Positions 1 to 10,764 of a stretch of DNA of 64,000 bases are shown here, one piece after another. Position 1 is the stretch's first letter, and each line of letters begins with the position of its first letter. The notes beneath the pieces are model-generated. The model saw only the letters and a program-made list of their open reading frames with translations. It ran no database searches and was not told where the DNA came from. Origin of the DNA: Serilophus lunatus (lineage: Eukaryota; Chordata; Aves; Passeriformes; Eurylaimidae); contig VXBA01005564.1 of the NCBI GenBank assembly GCA_013399895.1, positions 279,343 to 343,342 of the forward strand, written 5' to 3'. Made by a program: the position numbers and the translations under genes.

Positions 1-1803
1 CTTCATCTTGTCTCTGTTTTTTACTCTATAGTCACAAGTCATTTAAGGTATACTGAAAAAAGATAATTCCCTAAAATCACTCTAACACTTTCTCAAATCA
101 TAAATCTCTTACTTAATAACATTTTTTTATAATATCAAATCACTGTTCAGAAATTCTATAGTGTGAGAAACTTAAGAAAGTTACAGTAATAATTTATAAA
201 GCATATTTATGTAATATATAAAAATATATTAATTTTAAATTGCATTTAATTATAAAATTATTCAGAACCATGCTATTTGGTTTATTTAATTTCCAAAGTG
301 AATGGCATAACTGAATATTTTTATCTCAATGTATAGATTTATTATAGTTTATATTAAAATATGGTATATAATAATATATATTCTTTAATTTATTACATGT
401 ATTTAACTTCCATTTGGACTCCTATGTAAAAATGGGAGATAGCTGTGGTAGGTATGTGAGGTTTTTTTATTTCTGGGATTACAAGAACATTTTATTATGT
501 CTATTTTTCTTTAAGAAGAACGGAAAGTCAATCTATCAAGAAATTACAGAGTTAGCATTCTTTAATTCTTTTAGTGCTAGGCTTCCTTCAGTCTCAGTCA
601 TTATTTAACGTCTAATAAGTACACAGAAAGAGTAGCTTCTTCTAGCTTCCCTGGTTAATTTTAAATGAGAAATCAATCCTTATGTAACCATATTTCAAGG
701 ACTGGCATCTTAATTCTGCTGAAGACTACTTGCCTCTTTTATTGGCACTTTTACTCTTCAAGACTGACATAGAAAGTGTCCTATGTAAATGTCCTCCTAT
801 GTGCCCTTCATTTAAGACCAAACCAGACTGTAAAGCTAAATCTCACAAACATGCACATGTTTTGACAAAGTGGCAGAAATTTCCCTACTTAGATCTCTTC
901 CTACTTCAGTGAAGAATTTAAGTTTATAACCCACCTGGAGTTAAAGAGGTTTATTTCATAAAAGTAGCTGAATTAGTATTTCTAAGGCGATGTTTATTTT
1001 AAGGACTTTTAAGATTGTGCCTATATTAGATTTGTCTTTAGAGGAAGACTTCAGCAGAATGCAGAGGAATTTTATATCAGTGGCTATAATGCTCACATCT
1101 ATCATAAGAAAACAAATAAAACTCATTGAACATTTTTTTTATCCACAGATATAATCTGACAATTTAAAAGAAGGAATCTCAATTGTACCTCAACATATGA
1201 AGCTGTTCCTTTGTCAAAATAATGATTCCGATTAGAAGTGAAAGGGAAGAATAACATCTCTTAAACCTGAGTGCCCACTCTTCAAAATGAGGAAGGAAAG
1301 AGAATAAATTAAAACCATGAGGAGAAATAAAGTTTTTAAAATGTAAATATAAACAACGTAATTGCAATTTATGTAGAATTAAAAACAAAATAAAGCAAAA
1401 TAACAATCAACTAATCTGGAACCATGCTAGCAATGACAGAGGATTAGTATAGACAAGCAAAGAGCAAAAAAGAACTATGCAGGTGGTATAAAACAGAAAT
1501 CATAAAAATGAAGAGAAAGAATCACAGAATGAAGTTGAGTGTAAAAGATGAGAAGGAGAGGGAGAAGGAAGGCCACACATGAGGCTACGATTAAGAAGAA
1601 AATTTTCAAGTATATGAGGAAGAAAGGGTCAGCAAAACATCATACTCTATGAAAGACGGCAAAAGTCATTTATTGCCAGAAGAGGCAAATATTAACATCC
1701 CTGGCAGTTCACCAAGACATGGCATCACCTGTGTTCCTCTGCTCGCTCTTGGTGATTAGTCCATCACTGTAGGAGTGCATTGTGCCTTAGTTGTCTTACT
1801 GCT
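1..1803. other. AT-rich DNA, no gene seen
   Basis: No recognisable exon, RNA gene or mobile element. Bases 30-400 are almost pure A/T with many short TA repeats, typical of AT-rich bird macrochromosome DNA. Bases 1500-1640 are purine-rich (GA-type low complexity). The short open frames here show no protein family. Confidence 0.6.
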
Positions 1804-1895
1804 TCATAGAATATGCTGAGTTGGAAGGCAACCATACGGACCTAACTCCTAGCCCTGCACAGGACACACCAAGAGTCACATCGTGGCACCTCACG
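1804..1895 (-). mobile_element. CR1 LINE fragment, 3' region
   Basis: On the plus strand the text TAGAATATGCTGAGTTGGAA followed by CCTAACTCCTAGCCCTGCAC and AGAGTCACAT matches, from memory, the reverse complement of the avian CR1 3' end, so the element lies on the minus strand. Only about 90 bp can be followed. The upstream part is either lost or too diverged to see. The copy is old and 5'-truncated, as nearly all CR1 copies are. Confidence 0.75.
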
Positions 1896-2744
1896 AATCA
1901 TATCATGATTCAATAAAGATTTCAATAAAATATTCTAAATTTAAAAAAATTACTTTTGTCAATCAAATTTTTAAAATACTGACAACTACAGACAAATTGT
2001 TGTTGTCGAAAAATATTGAATATGGACTTGCTTGGAAGTCAATATTTATTAAAATATTAAATTACAGAGTTCCTAAAAAGAACACTAGGTCATGTATGTT
2101 TTATAAATGTATTTTTAATGTTTTTTTTTAATTTTTATTTTAAGTGTAACAAGAGGTGTAATGTCCATTTCTTTTTATAATCTCTGATTCTGTATTCCCT
2201 TTACTGCTTATTTCAAAAACAATGCTTTTCCCATATTAGCTTGCAGTAGTAGAGACTTGTGGTATTCTGATTTTGTAGGACTATGCTTTTTCATTTTTAT
2301 ATAAGAACTACCACTAAAATAGCTTCCTTTTTTCATAACCATGACTAAATTACAGCAGAAAAACTGGAAAATGTGGCATAAGTCTTGATGTATTTTTGGA
2401 TACAGGTAGTTACAATAAGTATATCTGATCAGAAACTATATAAAACAATAATGTCTTTAGCAAAGAAAAATAACAAAATGCAGATTCTGTGGAGCTTGTC
2501 TCTATTGCAAATTGTATATGAAGATGCAAAGAAGTAGAAAGTAATGAATGTCACTATTATTGAAGGTGATAGGTAATTCTGGATAAGCAAGATTTGAGCA
2601 AATTCCAAGTATCCTTATTTATTTGATCACTCGCAGATGTCAATAACAGCAGAACATCCCTTGAAATAATAGCACACACTACAGAAAAACAGTAGCTTCT
2701 ATGTAGGAATAAGTTTTCTTTGAAGGAATTTGGCCTTAAATTAA

Positions 2745-2823
2745 TAAAAAACAGCAACAACAAAACCCAAACAACACAAACAAAAAAAATTAAACCACAA
2801 CAAAATAAACTAACCAAACAAAC
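2745..2823. repeat. C/A-rich low-complexity tract
   Basis: About 80 bp composed almost only of A and C on the plus strand, with units such as AACAAC, AAACCC and AACAAA. One of several such tracts in the window (13535, 43353, 47225, 61446 and 61978). The mirror G/T-rich tract lies about 540 bp downstream at 3361. Confidence 0.8.
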
Positions 2824-3268
2824 TGCCACTTAGGTCTCCTATGAAATGAGAGCTGGATTAGGTTCTGTCTTCTGCATATGTAAGTATGTATGTCTGTTTT
2901 CTGAAATAACCTATAAATAAAAGTATCATGGTGTTTCTCAATGCATGAAATCTTTACATTTATGTTAGTTTCTGTAATTCATAAATAATTTGTTTTGAAA
3001 ACTAACAGGAAATGTTTTTGGCTTTTTTCATGGTACAAGTGCTGACCACATTGTGTCTTAGAAAATGTGGTAAACAGATTTTATGCACAAAAGGCTCTCT
3101 GAAATGTGGGGAGAATTTTCTCTAAGGCAGACATCTGTGTATTAAACTCATTTATCAAATTGTACTTCACCTGAAACCGGATATAAGCAGCCTTTTTGAA
3201 AAGCTGTACACACTAGTACTGTGTAGTAATCAGCAGGAAAATACACGTCTTTTCTCTTTTTATTATGC

Positions 3269-3282
3269 TTTTTTTTTTTTTT
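3269..3282. repeat. T homopolymer (14 T)
   Basis: Uninterrupted run of 14 T. No CR1 or SINE body is visible next to it, so it is not clearly a retroposon tail. Confidence 0.9.
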
Positions 3283-3360
3283 AAATATCCTAGTTTTAAA
3301 AGTTCCACTGTAGAAATTGTGCAAAAAATAATAGGATCATCTGGTTTTTTGGATTTGTGA

Positions 3361-3456
3361 GGTTTTTTTATGTTTGTTTGGGGGTTTTGTTTTGTTGGTG
3401 GGGTTTTTTGTTTGGTTGGTTGTGGGGTTTTTTGTGAGTGTTTTTTTTTGTTTTTC
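3361..3456. repeat. G/T-rich low-complexity tract
   Basis: About 95 bp made almost only of G and T on the plus strand, with three runs of four or five G separated by T-rich spacers and further GG pairs. It could form a loose G-quadruplex on the plus strand. The frame read through it on the minus strand (142 codons, 3213-3641) is rich in Lys, Pro, Thr and Gln only because of this composition. Confidence 0.8.
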
Positions 3457-6400
3457 CTTCTCATTGTGCAAACAAAATGTAAAAGATTATAATGGGAAAA
3501 AAATTGGTCTGAAAACAGAACTATTATTCTTGATGTTTGTGCTCCTAAGCTCACATACTGAAACCTAGTATGTGATGATGTAGATGACTGAAACCTGTGA
3601 TGAGTGTTCACAAACATCAAGCATGTTTCTGCTTTTATCAAGTCTGAGTTTTGTCAGCATATTTCTAACATACATTTCATCTTCTCTTATTCCTTAGAGA
3701 CCTGAATCACTAGTGCTCTGTTACAAATGCAATAAAAAAGATTACTACACATATTTTCTTTCTCTGTTTATTTGAGAAGATGAGTTGTGAATGTGCAGAC
3801 ACTGAAGATAGCTCTTCTAAATATAAAGTACACCAATATCAGCAAGATTTCCATGATTGAATGAAATTTGCAGCATCTTGGTGAACTTTATACTTAAAAA
3901 TATTTTTTTCTTTATATACTTAGAAAATTTGCTTCAGCATAAAAAATACTTGAGGACATCACTGAAGTACAAGATGTTTGGAACAGATTGTGTCACTTTA
4001 TCATCTTTAGTAGTACTGTTCCCTGCAAGTTGCCCTAAGAATGTCAGTCATACTACTTGTGGACAAACATTCTATTAGCTGAGCCAGAATAACCTAATTC
4101 TTATATTAATTATGTATTTTTCAACTGTATTAAAAATATTATTTGGAATGCTTTTTGATTTTAAATCAAAATAATTATGAGATTTTTTTTCAGTTACAAT
4201 TGATGTGTATTTTTTCCATCTTAATTATTTGAACTACTATATTTAGGGAATTCCTCTCTTTGCAAGTATATTGAAAAGAAAGGATGCTTTGCTGACATTT
4301 TCCCATGTTTAATATGCTATATGATGCACATCAGCAAAAAATCTGCAATTAGCATATTCTCAGTAGAAACAAGGGAGTGCTTAATTTGTGGTGACCTAAG
4401 GGATGCTATAATTTTTTTAAAAAACATTAATTTGAAAACTTGTGCCAATCCCTCTGGGTGAAACACAGAAATAAATACACTGTTGTATTTTCTTTAGCCA
4501 TAATATTTATTACCTAACTTTCACAGCTCCACTTAAAAACCAGACTGCAACTTTTAATGAGCCCAAAGTTGTAATGCAGAGAAAGGCAAAGATTAATAAA
4601 CATATGAAGCATAATATTACATATTGACCACATCATGGATAAGTAGAGAAAAGGATCTTTTTGTTCTGATTAACAACCTCAGGATCAAGCCCAGAGGTGG
4701 CAATAGAAACATGTTTATGTTTTTGTGTATTTTTAAAAGTTTGCAGATGGCAGATGACAGTTTCCATTTATATAAGAGATCTAGATCTCCCTCATATTTC
4801 CATTTAGACAGCTTTAGCAACCGACAATAGTTTTTGCTGTTCTTGAACCATGCAATAGAAAAACGTGTTACAAGACTATCTGTTTATAACCATGGTGATA
4901 AAATTATAAATATTACAACATTAATGAATTTTGAAAATAAGCTTACCTTTATGGAATACAAAATCGTATTTCCTTTTTTTAATGAGCCTGTTTATATTGC
5001 CCATCTCCATAAAATTTGATTGACTAAAGGTAAGAAGAGATTTCAAAACTTTAACAGTTTTTTACTTGCAGGTAAATTCTTCTTAGCTCTTCATTAATAC
5101 CTGTCTTAGTAAAGTCAAACATGATCCTTGCTGCCTCTTCATGGAGTACCAGTTTACTGCTCCAAATTCTAAACTATTTATGGCCATATTGATATCACTA
5201 ATCTCTTTCCTTCAGCATATTGAATAGATTCAACTGCCTTTCCTCTGTGAAATGAAGAGTGAAACAACTAGAGGGAAGATCTGCATCTTTATGTCCTCTT
5301 TTAATGATATGAAAGGAACAAAAGAGAATTTCCCTCCTGTTACGTCCTGTCTCTGCTCTTGACTTCCTAGAGCAGGGTGAATTTCTCTTGGAGATTGAAT
5401 CTGTGTTTTCAACTTAATACTTCAATGTACCATCTAACTTTTTAGGTGGTAAAATACATTTAGTTTCATCTCTGCTCTGAAGGCTAAGCTGAAGCTCTAA
5501 ATAGCACACCATCACAATCCTAAATAGAAACACAAGTTCTCTGAACCTATTTACACCTCCAGTGTCACCAGGGCAAGCCAACATAAATGTACTTGAGCAG
5601 GTGACAGCTGTCTTCTGTAAGCACCCTTATGCCCTGCTGTTCCAGATTTCAGAGGAAAATATTTGTGATCATCCACTTTTGCTGTGGAAGTTCCCAGCCT
5701 TACAAAATCCTGTATTGCAAATTGTCAAGCAGTAAGAAAACACAAGTCCTCTAGAGTGCTTTAAATAATTTACTGTTATTGAGTAGCTGAAAATTAGCCT
5801 AGCCAGCAGAAGCAGTGTGAATTAGCACTTTAACTGATTGCTAAAAATATTGATGATATTAAATAATAGAATAGCCAATAATAATTCAGGAAGCATATAT
5901 TGTAGTAAATTGTCATGCAGTTGTACCTACAAAGCAAAACTATATTCTGTATCTGCTTCAAAAAAACAGATTAACTAGATTGCTAAATAAGCAACAGCAT
6001 CTTGAAGCAAAATTGGCCTCCTGGCAGTTCAGATCAATGAGCTTCAGGAGAGATAAAGCCTCTCCCCTAGTGAAGAATATCTCATCATGCTTAGCTTACT
6101 GTGGCCTTTTTATCCTATTTATCCTCCCCTGCTTTGGTACCCCCATGATGACACAACAGGTTATGTTAGATTCAGCTGGGCTGTGTATGGTGGGAGTGCT
6201 GTGGACCGCAGTCACCTTGAGGAACTGGACCACCTGCCTTGAGGTTCTCTGTTGCTTTGCAACTTCCTCCCCAGGAAGAGCCTGATAGGGTCAGGAACAT
6301 CCTCACAGAAGACCATGTGCTATAAGCCCCCAACAGAGGAGCCTGGGAATGCTTTCAGATCTCCCGACTGGGATATACTATGCTGAGCTAGTGCTTATGA

Positions 6401-6592
6401 CCTCAAAGACCGTCCACGCTTTTTCTCACTTGACAGCATGTCATGTGGTGTGCTTACTGCATCATGTCATTTACAGCTGGATGCTCTTGTGCACTTCAAC
6501 GCCAGATTGAATTGCGTGGTGTTACATCATCTTTCCTTTTTGACTGCTGCCTTCCTGCCCATACCATGTTAGTGAAATTCTTTACTATTCCT

Positions 6593-6653
6593 AGAAGAAG
6601 GCAGGAAAGACATGAAAGACAAAGGAGAGAGAAAAGGAGGGAGGGAGAAAGGA
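6593..6653. repeat. Purine (GA)-rich tract
   Basis: About 60 bp nearly all A and G on the plus strand, including GGAGGGAGGGAG. Simple low-complexity DNA; no coding signal. Confidence 0.75.
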
Positions 6654-7330
6654 TGACTCAGAACTTCAGGAAGTTTTTTGAAATATTCTGCAAAAAGGAT
6701 TCTGTGGCAAAACCTTTTATAAATATCTGATGTGATACTGAGAAAATCACTGATGTTTCTTCCTTTGCTTTAATGCAGTATCGATGCACTTTTCAAGATG
6801 AAGTACATAAAATTTATTTTCAGAGATATCTCATCTTGACAACTGTAATCTGAAGTCAGTAAGAGCCAGGAGGGTACTGAAAATGTGCATTCAAGTTTCC
6901 TTAAAGCGAAAGGGGTTTTTAATGAGACTGTTTCATTTCCCAGAAGAATGTATAGTTGCTAATTTATTCAATAAAAGAAAATGTTACTGTTCTACTAGTT
7001 ATGTTTCCTGTAAGTTTAACTGTCTCTGAGAAAATCCTTTTTTAACCCTAGCTGACATAATGGGGAAAATCCTTAATATTAAATTCTAGTGGTGGCTGAG
7101 ATGTAGGCAAGATCTGTTCATTGTTGACAAAACACAATAATTTGATGCAGATACTTTGTTATGTCCAAAAAACGTGTTAACAGCAAAGGTTAGTACCTCT
7201 AAAGTTGAATGACAACTTAGCAAATTGTTTGAGGAGTTTTATTTTAGAATTAGAATATCTCCGTGTAATGCACCAAAATCAGCAAGGGACAGAAACGCTT
7301 CCTATCTCCAAAAGCAAGAATTATTAAGAC

Positions 7331-7558
7331 AAACTCCAGGCAGTAGAAGGATGTAGGAAAAAATTTATTTTTCAAAGTTGAGAATGCTGGCTGAATGGTG
7401 TGTACACCAGGCATGAAGGAATAAAAACCTTTTCCCTCTGTGAGCCTTCTTAACAGCTTGGTTGGTCCCCCCTCATGGGGGCTCCATGGTCATCTGTGAA
7501 AAAGTCATCTTTTCAGGGAATTAACTGCTCTGCAAGGCTGGAGAGGGAAAGAAATCTA
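7331..7558 (-). mobile_element. Truncated LTR fragment, same family as 10219-10579
   Basis: From AAACTCCAGGCAGTAGAAGG to GGAGAGGGAAAGAAATC this 228-bp block matches the solo LTR at 10219-10579 in the same direction. I count roughly eight or nine differences, so about 96% identity by eye. The match stops abruptly on both sides. The first about 30 bp and last about 115 bp of the complete LTR are missing, and no target duplication is visible. Minus orientation is chosen because the minus strand carries an AATAAA near the end of the copy. The double truncation is odd for an LTR. Confidence 0.75.
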
Positions 7559-9311
7559 TTCTGAGAGCAAGGAATAAGTGGCACACTTGGGCTGCCATTT
7601 TCAATATTTCGAAGAGTGCAGCTACTATCTTTACATGGCAGTTTGCTCCTTTATTTTGAAGTACCAACCTAGATTTGGGGTTTCCATAGGTGTATTTGTG
7701 CTACTGATGTGGTGCAATGTAGGTGGACATTCATACTCCTGAACTGTAGTCCTCAAAGACACACCAGTATTTCTGTGCAGTGTGTAGTTCTCACTACATC
7801 AACTGGGACTTGGATATTAAATAGTTTTGTCTGTACAGCCCTTAAATCTTTTTAAAATATAGGCCATGGATCCAGAGGTGAGTACTATAAAAAGAATTAA
7901 AGTAGAAAACAATAATTCTTTATTCAGTGCAGGTTTGTGTAATATGTAGGGACATATTGCAGGAGGAGGATGAGGGAATACTGAGCTGCTGTTGCTTCCT
8001 TCTCTGAGAATTGATCATCCTTCTGTGCACAGAATAAAGCAAAAGTCCTGTGAGGAAGACAACAGTACGTGATAATTTTATTGTTACTCCTAATACTTTG
8101 TGACAATACTTTAGAATTTAGCCTGTGAATGGAATTAAGCTCAATAAAACAATTTTGTGAACTGTGCACTTCTTGATGGTTTCATTTAGTTTACTCTGGC
8201 ATAAGATGCATATACGTACATAAATAATTGCATCAAATCATCACTTTCTACACTAACAGCAACATATTCTGAATAAATAGCTTCATAGTTTGTTGGAGAC
8301 ATATTAGGACTGCACGAATTACTATGTGGTAATTTGTGGGATGCTATGTATTACATTAACTTCTGACTTTCCTACTTGTTTGTCTCAGAATTTAGAAAAA
8401 AATAAAATTCTAATAGTTTTAGCTCTTCTGAGCTGCAGGAGGGTGTCTACTGCATTCACTCATTTTCAGAGCCTTTCAGTATTATTATGGAACACATGAT
8501 TAATGTAAGTACATAAAGAATGGAAAAAAGAAGTTAGTAAAAAATTGTTAATTTCTGTAGAGTTTGAACCAGCAGGAGTCTCTCTTGTTCTGTTCTTCAC
8601 CAAAGCACATGCAATGCTTCAGAAGGAAAGGTTTCCCAGCTGATAAAGAATGGTGAATTTTAATACATTTCTTACTGCAGAACTAATTACAACCATTGTA
8701 ATACTGCTTACATGTACATGTTTTTCTATTCAGCACAAAAACTCAGAGCTGCAACATAATGAATGTGTTTTGTTTTTTCTTTTTAATCTCAGCATATTGA
8801 GGAAGTTATCTTGATGCAGGCTACATTAGTAGCCTGCTGTAACAAGGAAACTATATGGAACAACTGAAGTACTGACAAATCTTTAGGCTTTTTCTTTGAC
8901 CAAAGATAAATAATATATGCAAAAGGAGATGTCAGGACAGTACTCCGTTGATAATAAACTGATATTAGAAAACTTTCAAAATGCTGTATCTTCTAAAATA
9001 ATGACTTTGGCTGTTTACAGTTAGTCTGAAAAGGAAGAAAATAATAAATCACACATATTAAGAAAGTAGCTTTCCTTCTTTTAGAAAGAAAATCTAGGGC
9101 AAAAGAAAAATATTATGCTTAATAACTGAAGTGCTGTATGTGTTGATTTTTACAAAAATCATGCTTAGGTTAAAAAGAAATTGAAAATTCATGCTAAGAT
9201 GTTTTTAGGTGCTTATGATTTTGGACAGTTTTTCAGAAAAGTTATTAACCTGCATCACCTCTTCTGAGCATTTGCAGCAGTTGTTTACAAGAACATGTTG
9301 CTGTGGGATTT
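7559..9311. other. AT-rich DNA, no gene seen
   Basis: About 1.75 kb with no recognisable exon, RNA gene or mobile element. Short open frames only. Confidence 0.6.
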
Positions 9312-9577
9312 TCACAGAATTAACTAGGTTGGGAAAGGCCTTTGAGTCCAGCCCTCATCAAGTCCAGCCTATTAGCTAACATCATCTCATCAACTAAACC
9401 ATGGCACTAAGTGCCACATCCAGTCTTTTTTTTTTTTTTTTTTTTAAATGCTTCCAGGGATGTTTACTCCACCACCTCCCTGGCCAGCTCATTCCAATGG
9501 CTAATCACACTGTCAATAACTTTTTCCTAATGTCTAGCCTAAACTTCCCCTGGTGCAGCTTGTGTCCTCTCATTTCT
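9312..9577 (-). mobile_element. CR1 LINE 3' end
   Basis: The plus strand reads TTCACAGAATTAACTAGGTTGGG, then GTGCCACATCCAG, CTTCCAGGGATG, CCACCTCCCTGGCCAGCTCA and CTTCCCCTGGTGCAGCTTG, in the order expected for the reverse complement of an avian CR1 3' end. About 265 bp can be followed. The normally short T stretch before AAATGCTTCCAGGG is expanded to 21 T (9426-9446). 5'-truncated and moderately diverged. Confidence 0.9.
9426..9446. repeat. T homopolymer (21 T) inside CR1
   Basis: Run of 21 T within the CR1 copy at 9312-9577, at the site where CR1 has a short T stretch. Probable polymerase slippage after insertion; the length is likely to vary between individuals. Confidence 0.9.
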
Positions 9578-10078
9578 AAGACTTTGTTCTTGTTTCCCAA
9601 CAAATTTTGTGAGAAGTGCAGCTTTTGGGAGGAAAAAGGTCATAACAAGGTAAAATAAAAATTTAGTATTCAGAAAGAATATCAAGCATTTTTAATGAAG
9701 AACATGCAACATAATAAAGTGTGAATACCTAGTAATGATTCTCCAAAAACAATATAATTTCCCAGTAATGACAAAATAGAGAGCCCACACATTTTTAAAA
9801 AATATGTTTTTGAAGAAGGCAGGGGATAGGAATTTGACAGGGATGCAGAATCATGAGTATGGTGGTAGGAGATGGCATTACATCTGCAGCCACGACAGTG
9901 CTGCATAGTAAGAGATTGTTGAAGGGAAGAAATGGGGCCATTGTGGTGTAGAGAAAATTATCATATGCTTGCTATATTTAAAGACTTACTCTTGAGAAGC
10001 CTCCAGTCTGTATGAATCATGCATTTGATATAGAGAAGCTTTTGTTTAAAATATTAAATTAGTATTTGAAACACGCAG
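9578..10078. other. AT-rich DNA between CR1 copies, no gene seen
   Basis: About 500 bp with no recognisable feature. It separates a minus-strand CR1 from a plus-strand CR1. Confidence 0.6.
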
Positions 10079-10218
10079 AAGCCAGACTGCAAGAAAGCCA
10101 GAGAGGGACTTTTTACAAAGTCATGTAGTGGCAGTATAAGGGGCAATGGCTTTAAATTGAAAGAGGGTACATTTAGATTAGATATTAGGAAGAAATTCTT
10201 TGCTGTGAGAGCGGCGAG
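10079..10218 (+). mobile_element. CR1 LINE, left part, split by an LTR
   Basis: Reads AAGAAAGCCAGAGAGGGACT, then GGGGCAATGGCTTTAAATTG, AGAGGGTACATTTAGATTAG and AAGAAATTCTTTGCTGTGAG, the plus-strand order of the CR1 3' untranslated region. It is interrupted after GCGAG (10214-10218) by a solo LTR and resumes at 10580. The 5' edge is approximate. Confidence 0.9.
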
Positions 10219-10579
10219 TGCAAAGGAAAGTAACACAGGTACCCCAAAACTCCAGGCAGTAGAAGGATGTAGGAAAAATTTATTTTTCAAAGTTGAGAAT
10301 GTTGGCTAAATGGTGTGTACACCAGGCATGAAAGAATAACAAACTTTTTCCTCTGTGAGCCTTCTTAACAACTTGGTTGGTCCCCCCTCATGGGGGCTCC
10401 ATGGTCATCTGTGAAAAAGTCATCTTTTCAGGGAATTAACTGCTCTGCAAGGCTGGAGAGGGAAAGAAATCCAAGTTTAAGTGTCCCAGCTACCAAAGGA
10501 CTCTTGAACAAAAAGAGAAATACTTAAATCAGCCTATCTCCTTGCCGTCTCTTGGCAAGGTCCACTCAATCCCCCTACA
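10219..10579 (-). mobile_element. Solo LTR inserted in a CR1 (TSD GCGAG)
   Basis: 361 bp starting TGCAAAGG and ending CCCCCTACA, so it has TG...CA ends. It is flanked by the perfect 5-bp duplication GCGAG (10214-10218 and 10580-10584), and the host CR1 reads across the site without loss. These are the marks of an LTR retrotransposon integration reduced to a solo LTR. Minus orientation is preferred because on that strand an AATAAA precedes the end by about 60 bp. The strand call is less certain than the boundaries. A 5-bp duplication suits ERVK- or ERVL-type elements. No internal viral sequence is present. Confidence 0.88.
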
Positions 10580-10764
10580 GCGAGACACTGGAACAGATTG
10601 TCTAGAGAGTTGTGGATGTTCCATCTCTGGAAGTGTTCAAGTCTAAGTTGGATGATGCTTTGAGCAACCTTGTCTAGTGGAAGGTATCCCCACCTGTGGC
10701 AGGGCATATGGAACTAGATGATCTTTAATACGTCTTCAAACAGAAACCATTCTATAATTCTGTT
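10580..10764 (+). mobile_element. CR1 LINE, right part with intact 3' end
   Basis: Continues the CR1 broken at 10218: GACACTGGAACAGATTGTCT, CTGGAAGTGTTCAAG, TTTGAGCAACCTTGTCTAGT and GGAACTAGATGATCTTTAAT, ending in TTCTATAATTCTG, the CR1 terminal octamer repeat. The junction with the first part is continuous once the LTR and one copy of GCGAG are removed. Confidence 0.92.

Larger units (their letters stand above)
1896..7330. other. AT-rich DNA with low-complexity tracts, no gene seen
   Basis: About 5.4 kb with no supported gene. It contains the C/A-rich tract at 2745-2823, the G/T-rich tract at 3361-3456 and a purine tract at 6593-6653, listed separately. Bases about 6040-6480 are clearly less AT-rich than the rest and may be an old repeat, but I recognise no family and find no target duplication. 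An open frame of 101 codons (5980-6285) has no recognisable domain. Confidence 0.5.

Noticed and set aside
3213..3641. Minus-strand open frame of 142 codons rich in Lys, Pro, Thr, Gln
   Set aside because: Produced by translating the G/T-only tract at 3361-3456; low-complexity peptide.
5980..6285. Open frame of 101 codons in a less AT-rich patch
   Set aside because: No recognisable domain. The patch may be an old repeat, but no ends or duplications were found.
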